Shown: piece after piece, positions 22,763 to 35,498 of the stretch
How positions within the stretch are numbered: position 1 is the first letter of the stretch
How the letters are laid out: the number at the start of each line of letters is the position of its first letter
NCBI GenBank assembly: GCA_038030265.1
Contig: CM075942.1
Span: 66,158,926-66,222,925, forward strand
Source: Corythucha ciliata
Lineage: Eukaryota > Arthropoda > Insecta > Hemiptera > Tingidae
Reading direction: 5' to 3'
Length of the DNA: 64,000 nt
Translations under genes and position numbers: made by a program
The notes under the pieces: generated by a model
What the model saw: only the letters and a program-made list of their open reading frames with translations
Databases searched by the model: none
Told to the model about the DNA's origin: nothing

Positions 22763-23743
22763 ATTAACGTTCCCAATGAAAGTACCATTTTTGGGGTATG
22801 AATCAAGTTCCTCGTTATCAAAGTTAACTTCACGAATTTTTGTTGAACGACAGATTTTGTCGAAGTGTCAGTTTCGGCAATTTTGACACATGTGAGAACG
22901 AGCTGGACATTCACCGCGACGGTGGGATGGATGAGCTCCACACCATCGGCATGTGCTGTGGAATGGAGGGTGTTGGGTGTTGTAAACGGGCATGCGAGTT
23001 GTTGGTGAGGCAATACCACCAACCTATTTCGTGAAATAGGTATTTTGTTTATTGGAGTGCTGCACTCTATCTATGGATGCTGCGGTCAATTCGTTTTTTT
23101 GACGGGTGAGTGCCTCTGAATTTCTCATGGTATTAATTGCAGTTTCTAGCGTTAATTTCGGTTCTAATTGCAACCTATCGCTTAGATCCTGGTCTCTCAT
23201 GCCAATTTCAATTTCACCCCAATTGCAGGGTCTAGCCAGGGATCGTAAACTTGTAATGAAGTTTTCTGCGGATTCGCTAGTGTCTTGTTTTCGCCTAAGA
23301 AATTTGGCTCTAGAGTATATCAAATTCTCTTTGGGAATGAAGTGGTCGTCTAGTTTAGTTATGACTATGTTGTATTCGTCTTTCTCAGCTGCTGAGAGGC
23401 CAAACGATTCTATGATAACTTCCGCGCGAGGGCCCATACAGTAGCATAAAGTATCTATTTGCCGCTTACCTGGCATTTGATCCAGGCCGATGACCGAACG
23501 ATATCGTTCAAACCGTAGTTTCCAACTTTTCCATTCGCTGGGAATAAAAGTGAACTCGTCGGGAGATTTCAGATTAATATGGTCATTCGAACGTTCCATC
23601 GTTGCCCGATTTGATGAATGGTGATCGTGAAAGGTTCTTTCGCCTGTGTCAGCGTTAGCGTTAGGTTCGTAATATTCCATAGATCTGCGCCATGTTTTAA
23701 TCGTACGAAAGTTCTTCTGAAGTATTTGTTGAGAACGATCCAA
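22763..23743 (-). pseudogene. Gypsy-2 gag with broken zinc-knuckle region
   Basis: The first 239 codons form a capsid-like gag (FTFIPSEWKSWKLRFERYR, and an ALTRQ motif near the end). The C-terminal Cys/His segment (CRWCGAHPSHRRGECPARSH) is in another frame and soon meets a stop. The family usually carries such knuckles for RNA packaging. The first codons lie directly beside the LTR remnant with no room for a leader, which again suggests deletion. Confidence 0.75.
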
Positions 23744-23823
23744 ACAATGTTTTTTTTATTTTTTTTGTAAAACAACTGACATTAATTAATAATGGTAAAA
23801 GGGGGGAGGGAAGCTTGCAACAG

Positions 23824-25640
23824 AATCAGCGCTTTTTTTACAGTTTTAGCCGCTCGAATTAGAGCTTTTTCTCAACTTTATTCCCGAATTTGCCTCAGGA
23901 ATCCGTGAGTTGGCGTTTTCTCAATTGCAGCTCTATGAATTAACGTTGAAGTAGCGTTTGAGTGCTCTTTCCAAATTTTATCCGCAACTTAACGTTTTTC
24001 TCAATTTTAAACGCCAATTCGTGTTTTTCTAAATTTTACCCAACGAATTATAGCGTTTTTCCATATATTAGCCACTTGATCTAGCACTTTTTCTCAATTT
24101 TATTCCTGAAGTTAAAGAATCCGCGGGTTGGCGTTTTCTAAATTTTAGCCATGAATTACCGTTTTTCTCCATTTTAAACGCCATATTCGTGTTTTTCTTT
24201 ATTTTACCCACGAGTTAATAGCGCTTTTTCACAGTTTTATCTGCTTGATCTAGCGCTTTTTCTCAATTTTATTCCCAAAGTTCCCTAAGAATCTGCGAGT
24301 TGGCGTTCTCTCCATTTTCAGCTGTGAATTAGCTGTTTTTTACCCTCAATTTTAACAGTAAATGAGCACATTTTTTAATTTTAGTTGCGAATTATAGCGC
24401 CTTTTCTCGATTTCATCCGTAAAATCGCAAATTTCATTACCTTAGCTGTGAATTAGAGTTTTCCTTCAGTTTTAGACGCAAATTCGCGGTTTTCTCGGTT
24501 TCACGCCATGAAAAAAGCGCTTTTTCTCAATTTCAGTCCCAACCGCATAAGAATCCGTGAGTTGGCGTTTTTCTCAATTTTTAGGTGTGAATTCGCGCAA
24601 AGCTGCCAAATTGTAACACTTTATCACGAATTTTAGCCGTGAATATCGTATTTTCTCTATTTTTAGACTCCAATCAGCGTTTTTCTCAGTTTTAGCTTGT
24701 AGCCGCGTGAATCATCGCTTTTTTCTCAATTTCAGCCCCGAAATTGCCACCAAGAATCGGCGGGTTGGCGTTTTCTCATTTACAGCTGTGAATTTGCGAT
24801 TTTTCCTCAATTTTAGCAGATAATTAGCACATTTTCAAAATTTTAGCTGTGGTTTTTAGCGCTTTTTCTTGACTCATCCTTGAAATAGTAATTTTTCATA
24901 CTTTACTACTGAGAATTAGCGTTTTCCTCCACTTTTAGACGCGAATTCGCGTTTTTGTCTATTTCCCTCGTGAATTAGCGCTTTTTCTCAATTTCAGTCC
25001 CAATATTGCCCTGGAAATCCATGAGTTGGAGTTTCTCCCTTTCAGCTGTGAATTCGCGCTTTTTCTCAATTTTTTAATGCTGCTAAATTGAAGCGTTTTT
25101 CTTCATTTTTAGGACGTTAATTCTCGTTTTTCTCTTTTTTTTTTCCTTGTATTAGCGCTTTTCTCCGTTCTAGCCGCGTGAATTAGCACTTCTTCCCAAT
25201 TTCAGTCCCAATTTTGCCCCAAGAATTCGTGATTTAGCGTTTTCTCAATGTTAGCTGTGAACTAGGACTTTTTCTTAAGTTTTAAAGCCGCATATTGGGT
25301 CGAAAGAACTCGTTTTGCTCAATTATGCGTTTATCCCTTTCAATTTTAGCTGCAAATGATCACTTTTTGTGTATTCTTTCCGCAAAGTGGCGTTTCTCAA
25401 CTAATTTTTCTCTCTAATTCAACGAATCAGCGTTTGTCTCATTGCATTGTGAAGTTACTAGTCGAAGAAACTAGTCGGAAAAAGCAATAAAATTGAAAAG
25501 AATGTTCAACTCAACAAAATCATTTATATTCAAAGTTAATTTTAAAATTCAATAAAAAAAATTGAAGTTTTCCGCAAAGTTACCCCAAGAATCCGTCAAT
25601 TACGCGTTTTCTCAATTTCAGCTGTGAATCAGCGTTTTTC
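23824..25640. repeat. Minisatellite family A array (forward)
   Basis: About 1.8 kb of the 30-bp unit, with a weak higher-order pattern in which long segments (ttcagtccc...gcccaagaatccgtgagttggcg) recur every 230-280 bp. Left side is cut by Gypsy-2. No coding potential is evident. At 25700-25775 it passes into the GGGGCCC-rich terminus ending ggtacgctag. Confidence 0.85.
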
Positions 25641-25784
25641 TCAATTTTACAGGCGAGTTAAGCCATTCGTTCTACTTAAAAAACGCGATTTTTTCATCAT
25701 TAAACTTTTCAGGGGCCCCATCCGAACGGGGGCCCGGGGCGGTCCGCTCCCCTCGCCCCTGCCACGGTACGCTAGAGCTGCCTC

Positions 25785-27369
25785 CAGACGCGGATCCTCA
25801 TCCTCGGATGCTCATATGGGAGGGGCTTATTGGGAAATGGTGTACTTCCCTCTACTAGAGACGGCTTAACAGCCATTCACTGCTATTTCCACCATAAAAA
25901 CGGCTAAACCGTCTATAATTGCGTCTATAAATGGCAAAACTGGCAATTCTCGCCATGAAAAAGACCAAACTGACTATTTGCGGCCTAGAAATCCCCTCAA
26001 AAACAGACAAATGGCTAAACTGCGACAAAGGCCTAAAAATCCCGCTCTGAAAATGTCTAAACCAACCATTCCCGCCAAAATGGCCAAACTGACCAACCGC
26101 ACCTTGGCTTGACAGACCTAATTGTGCCCTAAAAGTAACAAAACTGACAATTCGCCTCAAAACACCCGAATAGATTATTCCTGGCCTGAAAATGGCAAAA
26201 TCTAACATTTGCGCGCCAAAACTGTCATAACTGAAAATTCTGGCTTTGCGTACTACATAGCGCCATAAAAATAACAAAACTCATGGCTAAGCACCCCCCC
26301 CCCAAAAAACTGATTATATCCAAGCCATGAAATCGGCAAAACTGACGGTTCGCGCCTTGAAAATACCTAAACCGACGATTTCTGCCCTGAAAATGTCCAA
26401 AATGATCATTTACGCCTATAGAAAATTGCTGAACTGGCAATTTATCTCTCTAAAAACAGCCATACTGACAATAATTCTCGCTCCAAAAACACTACAAATG
26501 GCTTGACGGACTATTCGCACCTTAAAAATGCAGGCCAAGCTGACTGTTTGCGTCTACAAAATGGTTGAACTAACGGTAAGAAAAAATGATTCAATTGAAT
26601 TCGTACTCTAAAATTGACTAAAATGACGGATTCGTGCACTGAAAATTATCGCTTCGACTATTTTATGCCCTAGAAATAACTATACTGACCGTTTGCGCCG
26701 TGAAAATTATACAACTGGTTATTCACGCCCTATAAGATTGGTAAAACTGACTCTATAGGCGGCCTATAAATGTTTAAACGGACGATTCGCGCTTTGAAAA
26801 GTCCTAAACGGATTTTATTCGCCCGTCCAGAAAAATGGCAAAATCGACCATTCGCGCGTCAAATGTCCAAACTGAGCCTTCACGCTTTTAACATGCCTAA
26901 AGTGACGATTCGTGCCTTAAAGATAGTAGGAACTTGCTATTTACGCCCTACTCGGATACTTTCCAGTGATGCAAATAAGGCAAAGAAATATAAATCAATT
27001 CCAAACGGCCTAAAAATAGCCAAACTGATCATTTTGTGCCCTACAGAGTCTACAGCCGACGATTCACGCCTTCAAAGTTCCAATCTTCACCTGAAAAATG
27101 GACAAACATGGCTATTCACGCCCTTTAAGCTATAAACCGATCACAGGCGTTTGCGTACCGAGCATCCCCCTCCCCCACCATAGCAGACCTTAAGGTCGAC
27201 TGGATAAACTGACAACTTTCGCGCAATAAAATTGGTTGGTTGGCTATTCCAACCGTAAAGCTGGCTAAACGGACCATTAGTGCCCGTGGGACCCTGAGAC
27301 AAATCGAGCGGTGACCCCCAAAGGAGGGGGGCTCAAGCCCCCTTGAGCCTCTCCATGGATCCACGCCTG
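25785..27369. mobile_element. Non-autonomous hAT-like element with family B minisatellite
   Basis: An exact 8-bp duplication, GCTGCCTC, lies at 25777-25784 and 27370-27377. The termini are CAGACGCGGATCC and, on the other strand, CAGGCGTGGATCC. An 8-bp duplication and CAG ends fit the hAT superfamily. The interior (about 25880-27300) consists of degenerate 30-bp units near CAAACTGACNATTCGCGCCC plus TGAAAATGG. It codes for no transposase, so any movement relied on an enzyme from elsewhere. It landed in the end of a family A element. Confidence 0.88.
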
Positions 27370-27479
27370 GCTGCCTCTGTAGTCCAAGAAGTATCCTCGA
27401 CACAGGCGGACCTGGCTGGCTTGCTCTGTGGACAAGAAAACCTGACGAACCCCAACGAAATCAAGAAACGCTAAATTTT

Positions 27480-29870
27480 CCCCCTCTCAGAAGCGCAGGC
27501 GCGCACATTTAGGTGGAGAAAAAGGGCTCATTGGCTGCTAAATTTAAGGAAAATAGATCAATTCTTAAGGAATATGTTACCCGCACGGTAGGGTATTTGA
27601 AGGCAACTTCGTTGCTAAAATAGAGAAAATGCGCTGACCCCAAGTTTATTTAGGCCGTTAATTTGAGGCTAAAAATGAGAAGGCTCGCAAGTGTGCAACT
27701 ATTATGGGAAAGTACGTGGCAAACATTTTGACAGAAGCGTCAATATTCGTGGCTAAAATAGTGCAAAAGAGCTATATTTCGTAGCAAAAAGCGAATAAAA
27801 TCACAAACTCGCGGCTAAAATTTGAGAAAACCCGGTAATTCACAGCTGAAATAGAAAAAAAAATACATACGTAAATTCGCGGGTAAGGTTGAAAAAAAGC
27901 GCTCATTCGCAGCTAAAATGAAAAAATAATAATAATAAAAAGATGTCTGGAAACCACTGAATTCGTGTTTTAGAGGTTCTGAAACATGAAAAAAACATGT
28001 GACCCGTAGTCACCAACATCAATGAAACAACAAAAAACCGCCAGTTCGCGGATCAATTTGAGAAAAGCCGCTGATTCCTCACGGCTAAAATTGAGTGTAA
28101 GTCGTAGGTGCTTTGCGGCCAGTGGCGGATTTACGGGGTGGGTTTTGGGGGTTTAAACCCCCCCTCCCTCCCCCCTAAGAAGATGGCGTCCGCCAAAAAT
28201 TTGTTGATGGTCATTCCTGAGATTTCTTCTAATACCTTGCACATACCAAAGGGCGACTGTTGAAGGAGTGAGGCCATGAAAAAAATGGATTTTTAGGTTT
28301 CAAAGCGATGGTTAGTGGCATATATTGAGAACAAGCGATCATTTGCCATAAATTAGGAAAAATACTCCAATTCGAGAAATATGAAGGCAACTTCACGGAC
28401 AAAACAGAGAAAATACGCTAATTTCTAAATTCCTATAGGCCTTTAAGGCAGAATAAATTGAGAAAGTGTTCTAATGTGCTAATTTTTGGGCAAGTCCGCG
28501 GGGAAACGTTAAAAAAAAACCGCTAATATCAAATAGAGGCTTTTAGCGGTAGCAGAAAAGCGTTAACTCACAGTAGAAAACGAAAATGAATCACTAATTC
28601 GTGGCTGAAAATGAAAATAATATTAATAATATGTGGCGAAAATTGAGAAAAAGCTGAAGTCCATCGCTCACCTGGCTCAACAATTAATTTTGGAAAACGC
28701 AAAATTCGTGGTTTTCTCGAGGCAACAACAGAAAAAAAGCGCAAATGAGAAAATCGCTAATTCACGGCTAAAATTGAGAAAGCCTGCTAATTCCGGCTTC
28801 AAATTGAAGTAAAACGCTCATTCACAAGTAAAATGGAGAAATAAGCCAGTTCGCGGAGCAATTAGAGAAAATTGGCTAAAATTGAGGAAACGCTGTAATT
28901 CGTGGCTAAAATTGAAAAAAAAGCTAATTCACGGATACAAGTTATAGAAAAGCCGCTTATTCACGGCTAAAACTGAGACAAACCGCTAATTCCCGCCTAA
29001 AATTGATGTAAAATGCTCATTTCCAACAAAAATAAAGATAATTAAATATTTAATTCGTGGCTAATTTTGGCAGAAAGCGCTTATCAGTAGCTAAAATGGA
29101 GAAATACGCTACTTCTCGGCACAAACAAGCGCTAATGTGAAGCCAAATTTCAAAGGTAATTCCGCATGTTCACGGCTAAAACTGGTACAAACGCTAATTT
29201 CCGGCTAAAATATTGGAAATTGCGTTGATTCACGGCCAATATAACAAAAGGTGCTCATTCGCGGAGCTGAAATAGAGATAAACGCAAATTCACGGATTTC
29301 GTGAAAATACTCCAGTTCGAAGCTGAAATTGAGTAAAAGCGGGGTGATTCAGGAGTGGAATTAAGGAATAATTCACGGTTAAAAATTCGGAAATATTGCT
29401 CAGCTAAAACGAAAAAACAAAACGCTAATTCTCTGCTAGAATTGAGGAAACGAGATAAATTGCGGCTAAAGTGGTGGTAAGCGCTATTTCGCATGACTAA
29501 GAAGTGAAAAAACGCTAAAATTAGAGGAATAAAACGTTAACTCGTGGCCAAAACTGTGAGACAAACCGCTAATTGCCGTCTAAAATGTAGAGGAAGAGCT
29601 TGTTCCCAGTTGAAGATTCAGTGAATTTGCGGCTATAAAGTGGGCAAGAAGCGCTAATTCGCCGCTGAAAACGGAGAAAAACGATAAATCGCGGGTCAAT
29701 TTGAGAAAATTCACTAATTCACGGCGAAAATTGAGGAAACGCAGTGATTCGCGTCTGAAATGAAGAAAGAAATTCGCGGCTAAAATTGAAAAAAAAACAC
29801 TTAGATCGCGGCAAAAATTGGAGAAAACCGCTAATTGACTCAAGACAACGCTGTTTTATAGCTTAGCAGT
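27480..29870. repeat. Minisatellite family A array (reverse)
   Basis: About 2.4 kb of the family A unit in the opposite orientation, near CGCTAATTCGCGGCTAAAAT plus TGAGAAAAA. At 28129 a hAT-like terminus, CAGTGGCGGATTTACGGGG, with poly-C starts inside the block and matches one at 63434. The 29880-30255 stretch that follows has no recognisable gene. Open frames on the minus strand have ten-residue periodicity and are repeat translations. Confidence 0.85.
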
Positions 29871-30494
29871 TGCGGTTCAAAATTCACTCATTGAGAACAC
29901 CCAGAATACACGTACTCTAAAGGCCTGCCGCAGCATTTTGTGCCTCAGCCCTCAAGCTGCGTACATTTTTTCCCTACTTTGCCGTACCGATATTATGGCC
30001 TCGTTGCAATCTTCAGGGCACAAGGCGTAAGGACTTGATCGGGGACTTCTGGCATTCCACCTCGTTAGATTCAGCCCAGCAAAGCAGATTGTGATCTTTG
30101 TATGCAGTTTTTCTCTCCGACTTGGTTGAGATCAACGAGTGCCGGCTTTAAGGAGGAGCGAGCAGGCAACCGCTCGGGGGCGCCATGTCTTAGAGGCGCG
30201 CCTAGCAAAATGAAGGGGGGGGGGAGGGAAGATGGACGAAAAAAAATGACCTAATAGTTCGAGAGCTGGCGACAGTCCCATTCAACCGGAAGAACATAGT
30301 CACGAAAGGTGTGCAAAATGATAGCTTACGACCTCCTATTTACGAGTCCTGGAGTCTGCCATGCCGTATCTGGGGCCTAAGGTTTTTATAGCTAATCAAA
30401 GTCCTTAATTTGGGACATGAATTTAAACGGAAGAACATAGTCCTGAAACTGGTCTCATTCGAAAGGGTCTACGGGGTTGATTACGAATATAATG

Positions 30495-32375
30495 ATAATA
30501 ATAATAAACTGATTTATTGTAGAGGCCCAAACGGGCATTACAACGTCAAGTGGCAACATTTAAAGTCACAGAGACAGAGTCTTCCAAGAGCAGAGAGCGT
30601 CCTTCACCTCATTCACGGAGTAGCATGCCTTTGCAAGAAACAGCCCTTTAAGCTTCCTGTTGAATGCTTTCGGAGGCTGCTGCGCTACTGATCCAGGCAG
30701 CATGTTATAGAGATCAATCCCAAGTTGGTGAAAGCTCTTATTAGTGAGTCTCAAACGGGTCCTATCTTTTATAAGCTTGTTGGCGTTCCGCGTCGAATGG
30801 ACATGGACATCCGAGTGTGACTTGAACAGTTGTGAGTTAGACTTCACGTAATTCAAAACTTGGAGGGCAAAAGCAGAAGTGAGGGTGAGTATCCCAAGAG
30901 CAGTGAAAGCCTCCCTACACGAGTCCCTTGGCCTCAAACCCGCAAGAAGCCTCACAGCACGCTTCTGAAGCTGAAAGGCGCGACCAGCTCGACACGAAGC
31001 GCCCCAAAGCAGAACCCCATAACGAAGATGGCAGTGAAAGTGTGAGAAATATACACTTCTCAGCGCAACCTCCGACACAGAGCCCTTGAGTCGCCGCAAC
31101 AAAAATAGACTGCGAGAGAGATTTCCGCAGACCATGTCAATGTGGTGTTCCCAACTGAGTCTGCTATCCAGTTTGAATCCCAGGAAGTTGAGCGGCTCCT
31201 GCGGAGAATGCGCCACCGACGACGCTGATGTCACCTCCAGGCACTGGGTCTTGCCAGAATTGAGGATGAGCTTATTTGCGCCACACCATGCCTCTAAAAA
31301 CTCCGAACATTGGGAGGCCAAATGGGGGGCCGAGTCACTATCAGGGAGCGCAAATTGCACCGAGACGTCGTCTGCATATATGTAGCAATTCTGGAGTTGC
31401 GCAAATCGAGGCAGGCTAGCCGGTAAGTCATTGTTGAAAACAGCACACAAGTCCGGCCCCAAGTGGGAGCCCTGCGGAACACCGTGTAGGACCGGACGAA
31501 CAGACGATACCTCGGATCCAGTGGAGACTGTCTGGTAGCGATCCGACAAATATGATTTTATTAGGCGAAGAGAGCCATCCATGAAACCGTAGCCCTCCAG
31601 CTTCCGGCAAAGAATGTCATGAGGTATGACGTCGAACGCCCTTGTCATGTCAAACGACATGACGAGGGAGCGCCCACATGCTTCGAGCCCATGGAGGCAG
31701 TCATTAACGAGCTGAATACCAGCCGTGACTGTTCGCCTACCAGCCCGGAAGCCATGCTGGCAGTCGGAATAAATTTTGTTGGCCTCAAGGAACATGGCAA
31801 TATCCCTTCGCAGGAATGATTCAAACACCCTCCCCAAGTATGGCATTATTGCTATCGGCCGATAGTTCGCTGGTAGGCTGGAATCCCCTTTCTTATAAAT
31901 TAGGCGGACTTTGAGTATTTGAAATACAGTGGAAAAATGCCAGCAGAAATACATTCGTTGAAAACGTGAGACAAAGGCTCACATATCAGATCAGCTACTG
32001 CTCTCAAAACAATGCTGTTCATGCCAAATATGTCCTCGCAACGAGATGGCTTCAAAGAGCGAAGCGCTTTGTACACCTCCTCCACAGTGACTCTACTGAA
32101 CTTGAATGGCTGAGGATCTGTTTTACCCAAGCGAAAAAAGCCCCTCCAGTCTGCCCTCGGGATATCCTTGCTATCCCCGCTGCACAGTTTCTCCACGCAT
32201 TGAATTCCTCTGTGGTTATACCGTGGTAATCGGCATTTTCATGTCGCCTCTGGCCGGCCTCCTCTCATATCAATCTCCAAAGTGTTCGAGCCTGCCTCCC
32301 CTCCGTGAGGACCCGATCACTGAAATAGCCCACTTTGGCTTCTTTCACTAGACTTCTGTAGAGACTTTTCTGGAA
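30495..32375 (-). mobile_element. 5'-truncated non-LTR retrotransposon (LINE)
   Basis: The insertion interrupts one subrepeat of the foldback element cleanly: gaatataatgat on the left and cgtctgcctgggg on the right restore the unit. It ends on the minus strand in an ATT-type microsatellite tail, the usual 3' end of several LINE clades. The 5' end lacks the endonuclease; coding starts in the linker before reverse transcriptase. Confidence 0.88.
30566..32360 (-). pseudogene. LINE reverse transcriptase, truncated and frameshifted
   Basis: The main frame (from about 31920 down to 30566) has the non-LTR RT series: NYRPIAIMPYLGRVFE, FDMTRAFDVIPHDIL, GVPQGSHLGPDL and the catalytic CYIYADDVSV, then the thumb region with NFLGFKLDSRLSWEHH. 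An upstream frame (32196-31920) carries the preceding TVEEVYKALRSLKPSR segment and is offset, so a frameshift lies near 31920. A further stop is visible near 32265. The type resembles Jockey/CR1-like RT. The copy is inactive. Confidence 0.88.
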
Positions 32376-33669
32376 CGTCTGCCTGGGGCATTTGCCCTCT
32401 GTGGCTCGTTAAACTCATGAAATTTGGGAAATTCAAACTAACCGTAAGAACATAGTCCTGAAACTGGTCTCATTCGATAGATTTAATAAAGATGATTACA
32501 AATATGGTCGTCTGCCGGTGACTTCTTGGGGCATTTGCCCTCGGTCACCAGTCAAACGCACTAATTTGGGGTTTATTAATTAAATTTGAATTGGAATTAT
32601 TAATAAAATTAATTGGAATTCTACCATGCCAAATTTGGTAGAGATCGGATGACTCATTGGCGCGGTGGCACTTTTTTTTTTTTGGTCAGCAGATTAGGAA
32701 GTCCCCATCAGTTTTTATGTAGTTGTATACGAAAATAATCGTCTGCCGGCATCTGTCAGGGGCATTTGCCCTCATCAGTGACCAGGCAAATCGCACGGAG
32801 GCCTGCCGGCGATCAGTCAAACTGCACTGAGGGAAAATAATTAACCGGAAGATCTTAGTCCTGAAACTGCTGTTATTCGATAGGTTTTTTGGACATGATT
32901 GCGAATGCGATCGTCTGCCTGGAGCATTTGCTGTCGGTGGCCAGTCAAACTCCTAGGGATATTTATTAACCCGAAGAACGAAAGTCCCGACCTGACCGGA
33001 AGTCGAAAGGTTTCGTGTAGCTGAATAAAAAAATGATCGTCTGCCCACGTCTGCCAAGGGCATTTTCCCTCAGTGAACAGTTAAACAGTGCAAAGGAAAA
33101 TTGCTTCCCGCCAAGGGAAAATGCCCCGAGCAGACGCCGCAATCGATCATATTCGTTTTGAGGTCCATGAAACCTGTTGAATGAGACCTGTTTCAGGACC
33201 ATGTTCTTCCGGTTAGATAATTTCCCTTTGCGCAGTTTGACTGATCGTGGTGGGCAATTGCCCCTGGCAGACGATCATTTTCGTAATCATCTCCATTAAA
33301 CCTGACGAATAAGACCAGTTAATACAGGACTATGATCTTCCGGTTAATCATCTTTGCTGTGTGCAGTTTGACAGATCACTGAAGGCAAATGCCCCAGGCA
33401 GATGGCGGCAGACGATCACATTCGTAATCAGCCCCATGAAACCTTTCGAACGAGGCTAGTTTCAGGACTATGATCTTCCGGTTAATTATTTCCCCTCTGA
33501 GCAGTTTGACTGGTCACTGATGGCAAGTGCCCCAGGCAGACGATCATTTTCGTATTCAGCAACATAAAACCTTTCGAATGAGACCAGTTTCATGACTATG
33601 TTCTTCCGGTTGAATGGGACTGTCGCCAGCTCTCGGTCTATAAGAAGCGCATTTGATTTATGAATATAA

Positions 33670-34520
33670 AATAGCCGAAGATTGAAGTTTCCTCAACTTT
33701 AGCCGTGAATTACAGAGATTTTCCTCTACACTTAATCCGCGAATAACTGATTTTCCTCAATTTTAGGTGTGAAGTACCATTTTTATTCCATGTTAGCGAT
33801 TTTTCTCAATTTTTGCCATGAATTGAATTTTTCCTCGATTTTTGCAGCAAATTAGAGTATTTTTTTACCTTTTCAGCAGTGAATTAGCACTTTGGGCTGC
33901 AAGTCAATTTCATTAGCGAATTAGCTATTTTTCTCAATTGTTGCCTTCGATTAGTGCATGTCCAAATTTTAGCAGCTAATTAGCCATTTTTCTCAATTTC
34001 GGTCGTGAATTAGCATTTTTCGAAAATTAGCTGTGAATTAGTGGCTTTTCACTTTTTATCCGCGAATGGGCGATTTTTTGCAATTTTAGTTGGGAATTTG
34101 TCATTTTTCTCAATTTTGACCCCGAATTAGCCTTAGCGGGTTCTCTTGCATTTTAGCGCTTGCAGAAAAGCAAGAACTGGGCCACGTCTCACTTTTACCA
34201 ACAGCGTATAAGCGTTTTTTCTTCATTTTAGGCATAAGGTGGCATCTGTACACCGCGAATCAGCAATTTTTCTCAATTTCGGTCTGGATGTTTCATCGAG
34301 ATACCGTGAATGAAGGCTTTTGAACAGTTTTGGCCACGAATACTATCGATTTTTCCCAACTTTTTGCTGCAAGAATAGCATATTAGTACGCCTTCTTATC
34401 TTTATCCGCTTACGGACCAAAAAAAAAACTGGGGAGCAGCGTATTCTCTCTATTTTAGCCGCGAAGTTACCAGTAGAAGGCTGCTTTTTCTCTCAATTTG
34501 AGCCTTCAGAATAGCGCTTT
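33670..34520. repeat. Minisatellite family A array (forward)
   Basis: Degenerate 30-bp family A units fill this stretch. It is followed at 34730-34805 by the GGGGCCC-rich element end with ctctcggtacgc. Nothing else is recognised. Confidence 0.8.
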
Positions 34521-34804
34521 TGTGGGCTAAATCGATTATTCAGTTATACTCTTTGCTGTTCACCTGCAAGCAATTCATCCTGGGTTAGATGGATTGAAAA
34601 TCGTCGAAAGGAGCCAATATCGCTGTCCAACTACATGCCAAAAACTCGTTTTCACGTACCTACAAACATGAAGATAGACCCCCTAATATCCACATTTTTA
34701 GGCCCACATACGCCTATTATGTATTTTTAAGGGCCCCATCGGCCCGGCGGGGGCGGGTTATCAGCCCCGGGCGACCCCCCCCCCGCCACTATCTCTCGGT
34801 ACGC

Positions 34805-35440
34805 AGCTAATTCACGTACAGAAGTGAGAAAAAGCGCTAATTCATGAAAGAAATTGATAAAAATGGCTCACTAGCGGTTAAAATCAAGAAAAATACGAAA
34901 TCACCGCAAAAGCTCAGCAAAAACGCTAATTCACCGCTAAAATGGCGAAAAATCGTCAATCCGTGGTTAATTCACCGATAAAATTGAGAAGCGCTGATCA
35001 GCTAAAAAGCTAATTAGCGATTTGAATGGACAAAACGGCGGGTTAGCTTTGTGCCAGAATATGAAAAATCGCTTAATCCACAGCCGAAAGCCAAAAGCTT
35101 TACGTAATTCGCGACGAAAATTGGGGAAAAACTCTAATTCGAGGCTGAAATGTACAAAAATCTATAATTTTAGCGGCTAAAATGAGGAAAAACGCTAATG
35201 AGTGGTTATAATCATGTTAAATTGCTAATTGGGGAATAAATTGAGAAAATTTACTAATTCACAAAAAATTGAGAAAATGGCAAGCCGAGGCTTCCGGAGG
35301 CAACTTTGCAGCCAATTAGCAAACAGCGCTAATTTATGGTAAAAATTGAGAAAAATCGCTAACTCACGGCAAAAATGGAGAAAAATCGCAAATTAGCGGC
35401 TAAAATGGAGACGTTTCGCTCCACGTTTCGATCACCACTA
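34805..35440. repeat. Minisatellite family A array (reverse)
   Basis: Family A units in reverse orientation begin immediately after the element end at about 34805, so two arrays of opposite orientation meet here. No gene is seen. Confidence 0.8.
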
Positions 35441-35498
35441 TCACCAGTGCAAGTTTGTCACATTCCTCCTGAATCACTCTGTATGCAGGGTGTACAAA

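Larger units (their letters stand above)
20054..23823 (-). mobile_element. Degenerate Ty3/gypsy retrotransposon (Gypsy-2)
   Basis: Direct repeats of about 80 bp (20055-20133 and 23744-23823), both ending gggaagcttgcaaca on the plus strand, bound the copy and look like LTR remnants. Between them on the minus strand lie gag, a zinc-knuckle segment, protease, reverse transcriptase, RNase H and integrase in gypsy order. The reading frame breaks after the zinc knuckle, at a T-homopolymer near 22175 and again near 21770. The copy interrupts family A minisatellite, which resumes at 23824. Confidence 0.88.
30260..33635. mobile_element. Foldback element with tandem subrepeats
   Basis: The termini are perfect inverted repeats of about 42 bp (30260-30301 and 33594-33635), starting CGAGAGCTGGCGACAGTCCC. 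Inside, degenerate units of roughly 100-130 bp recur, each with CCGGAAGAACATAGTCC, GATCGTCTGCC and GGGGCATTTGCCC. Units left of about 33120 point one way and those to the right point the other, so each arm is a tandem array, as in Drosophila FB elements. A LINE splits the left arm. Target duplication was not found. Confidence 0.8.

Noticed and set aside
27480..29870. About 30-bp regularly repeated units resembling a CRISPR array
   Set aside because: Units are degenerate and directly adjacent, with no unique spacers between identical repeats. The genome is eukaryotic with spliced genes, and the arrays lie inside DNA transposons.
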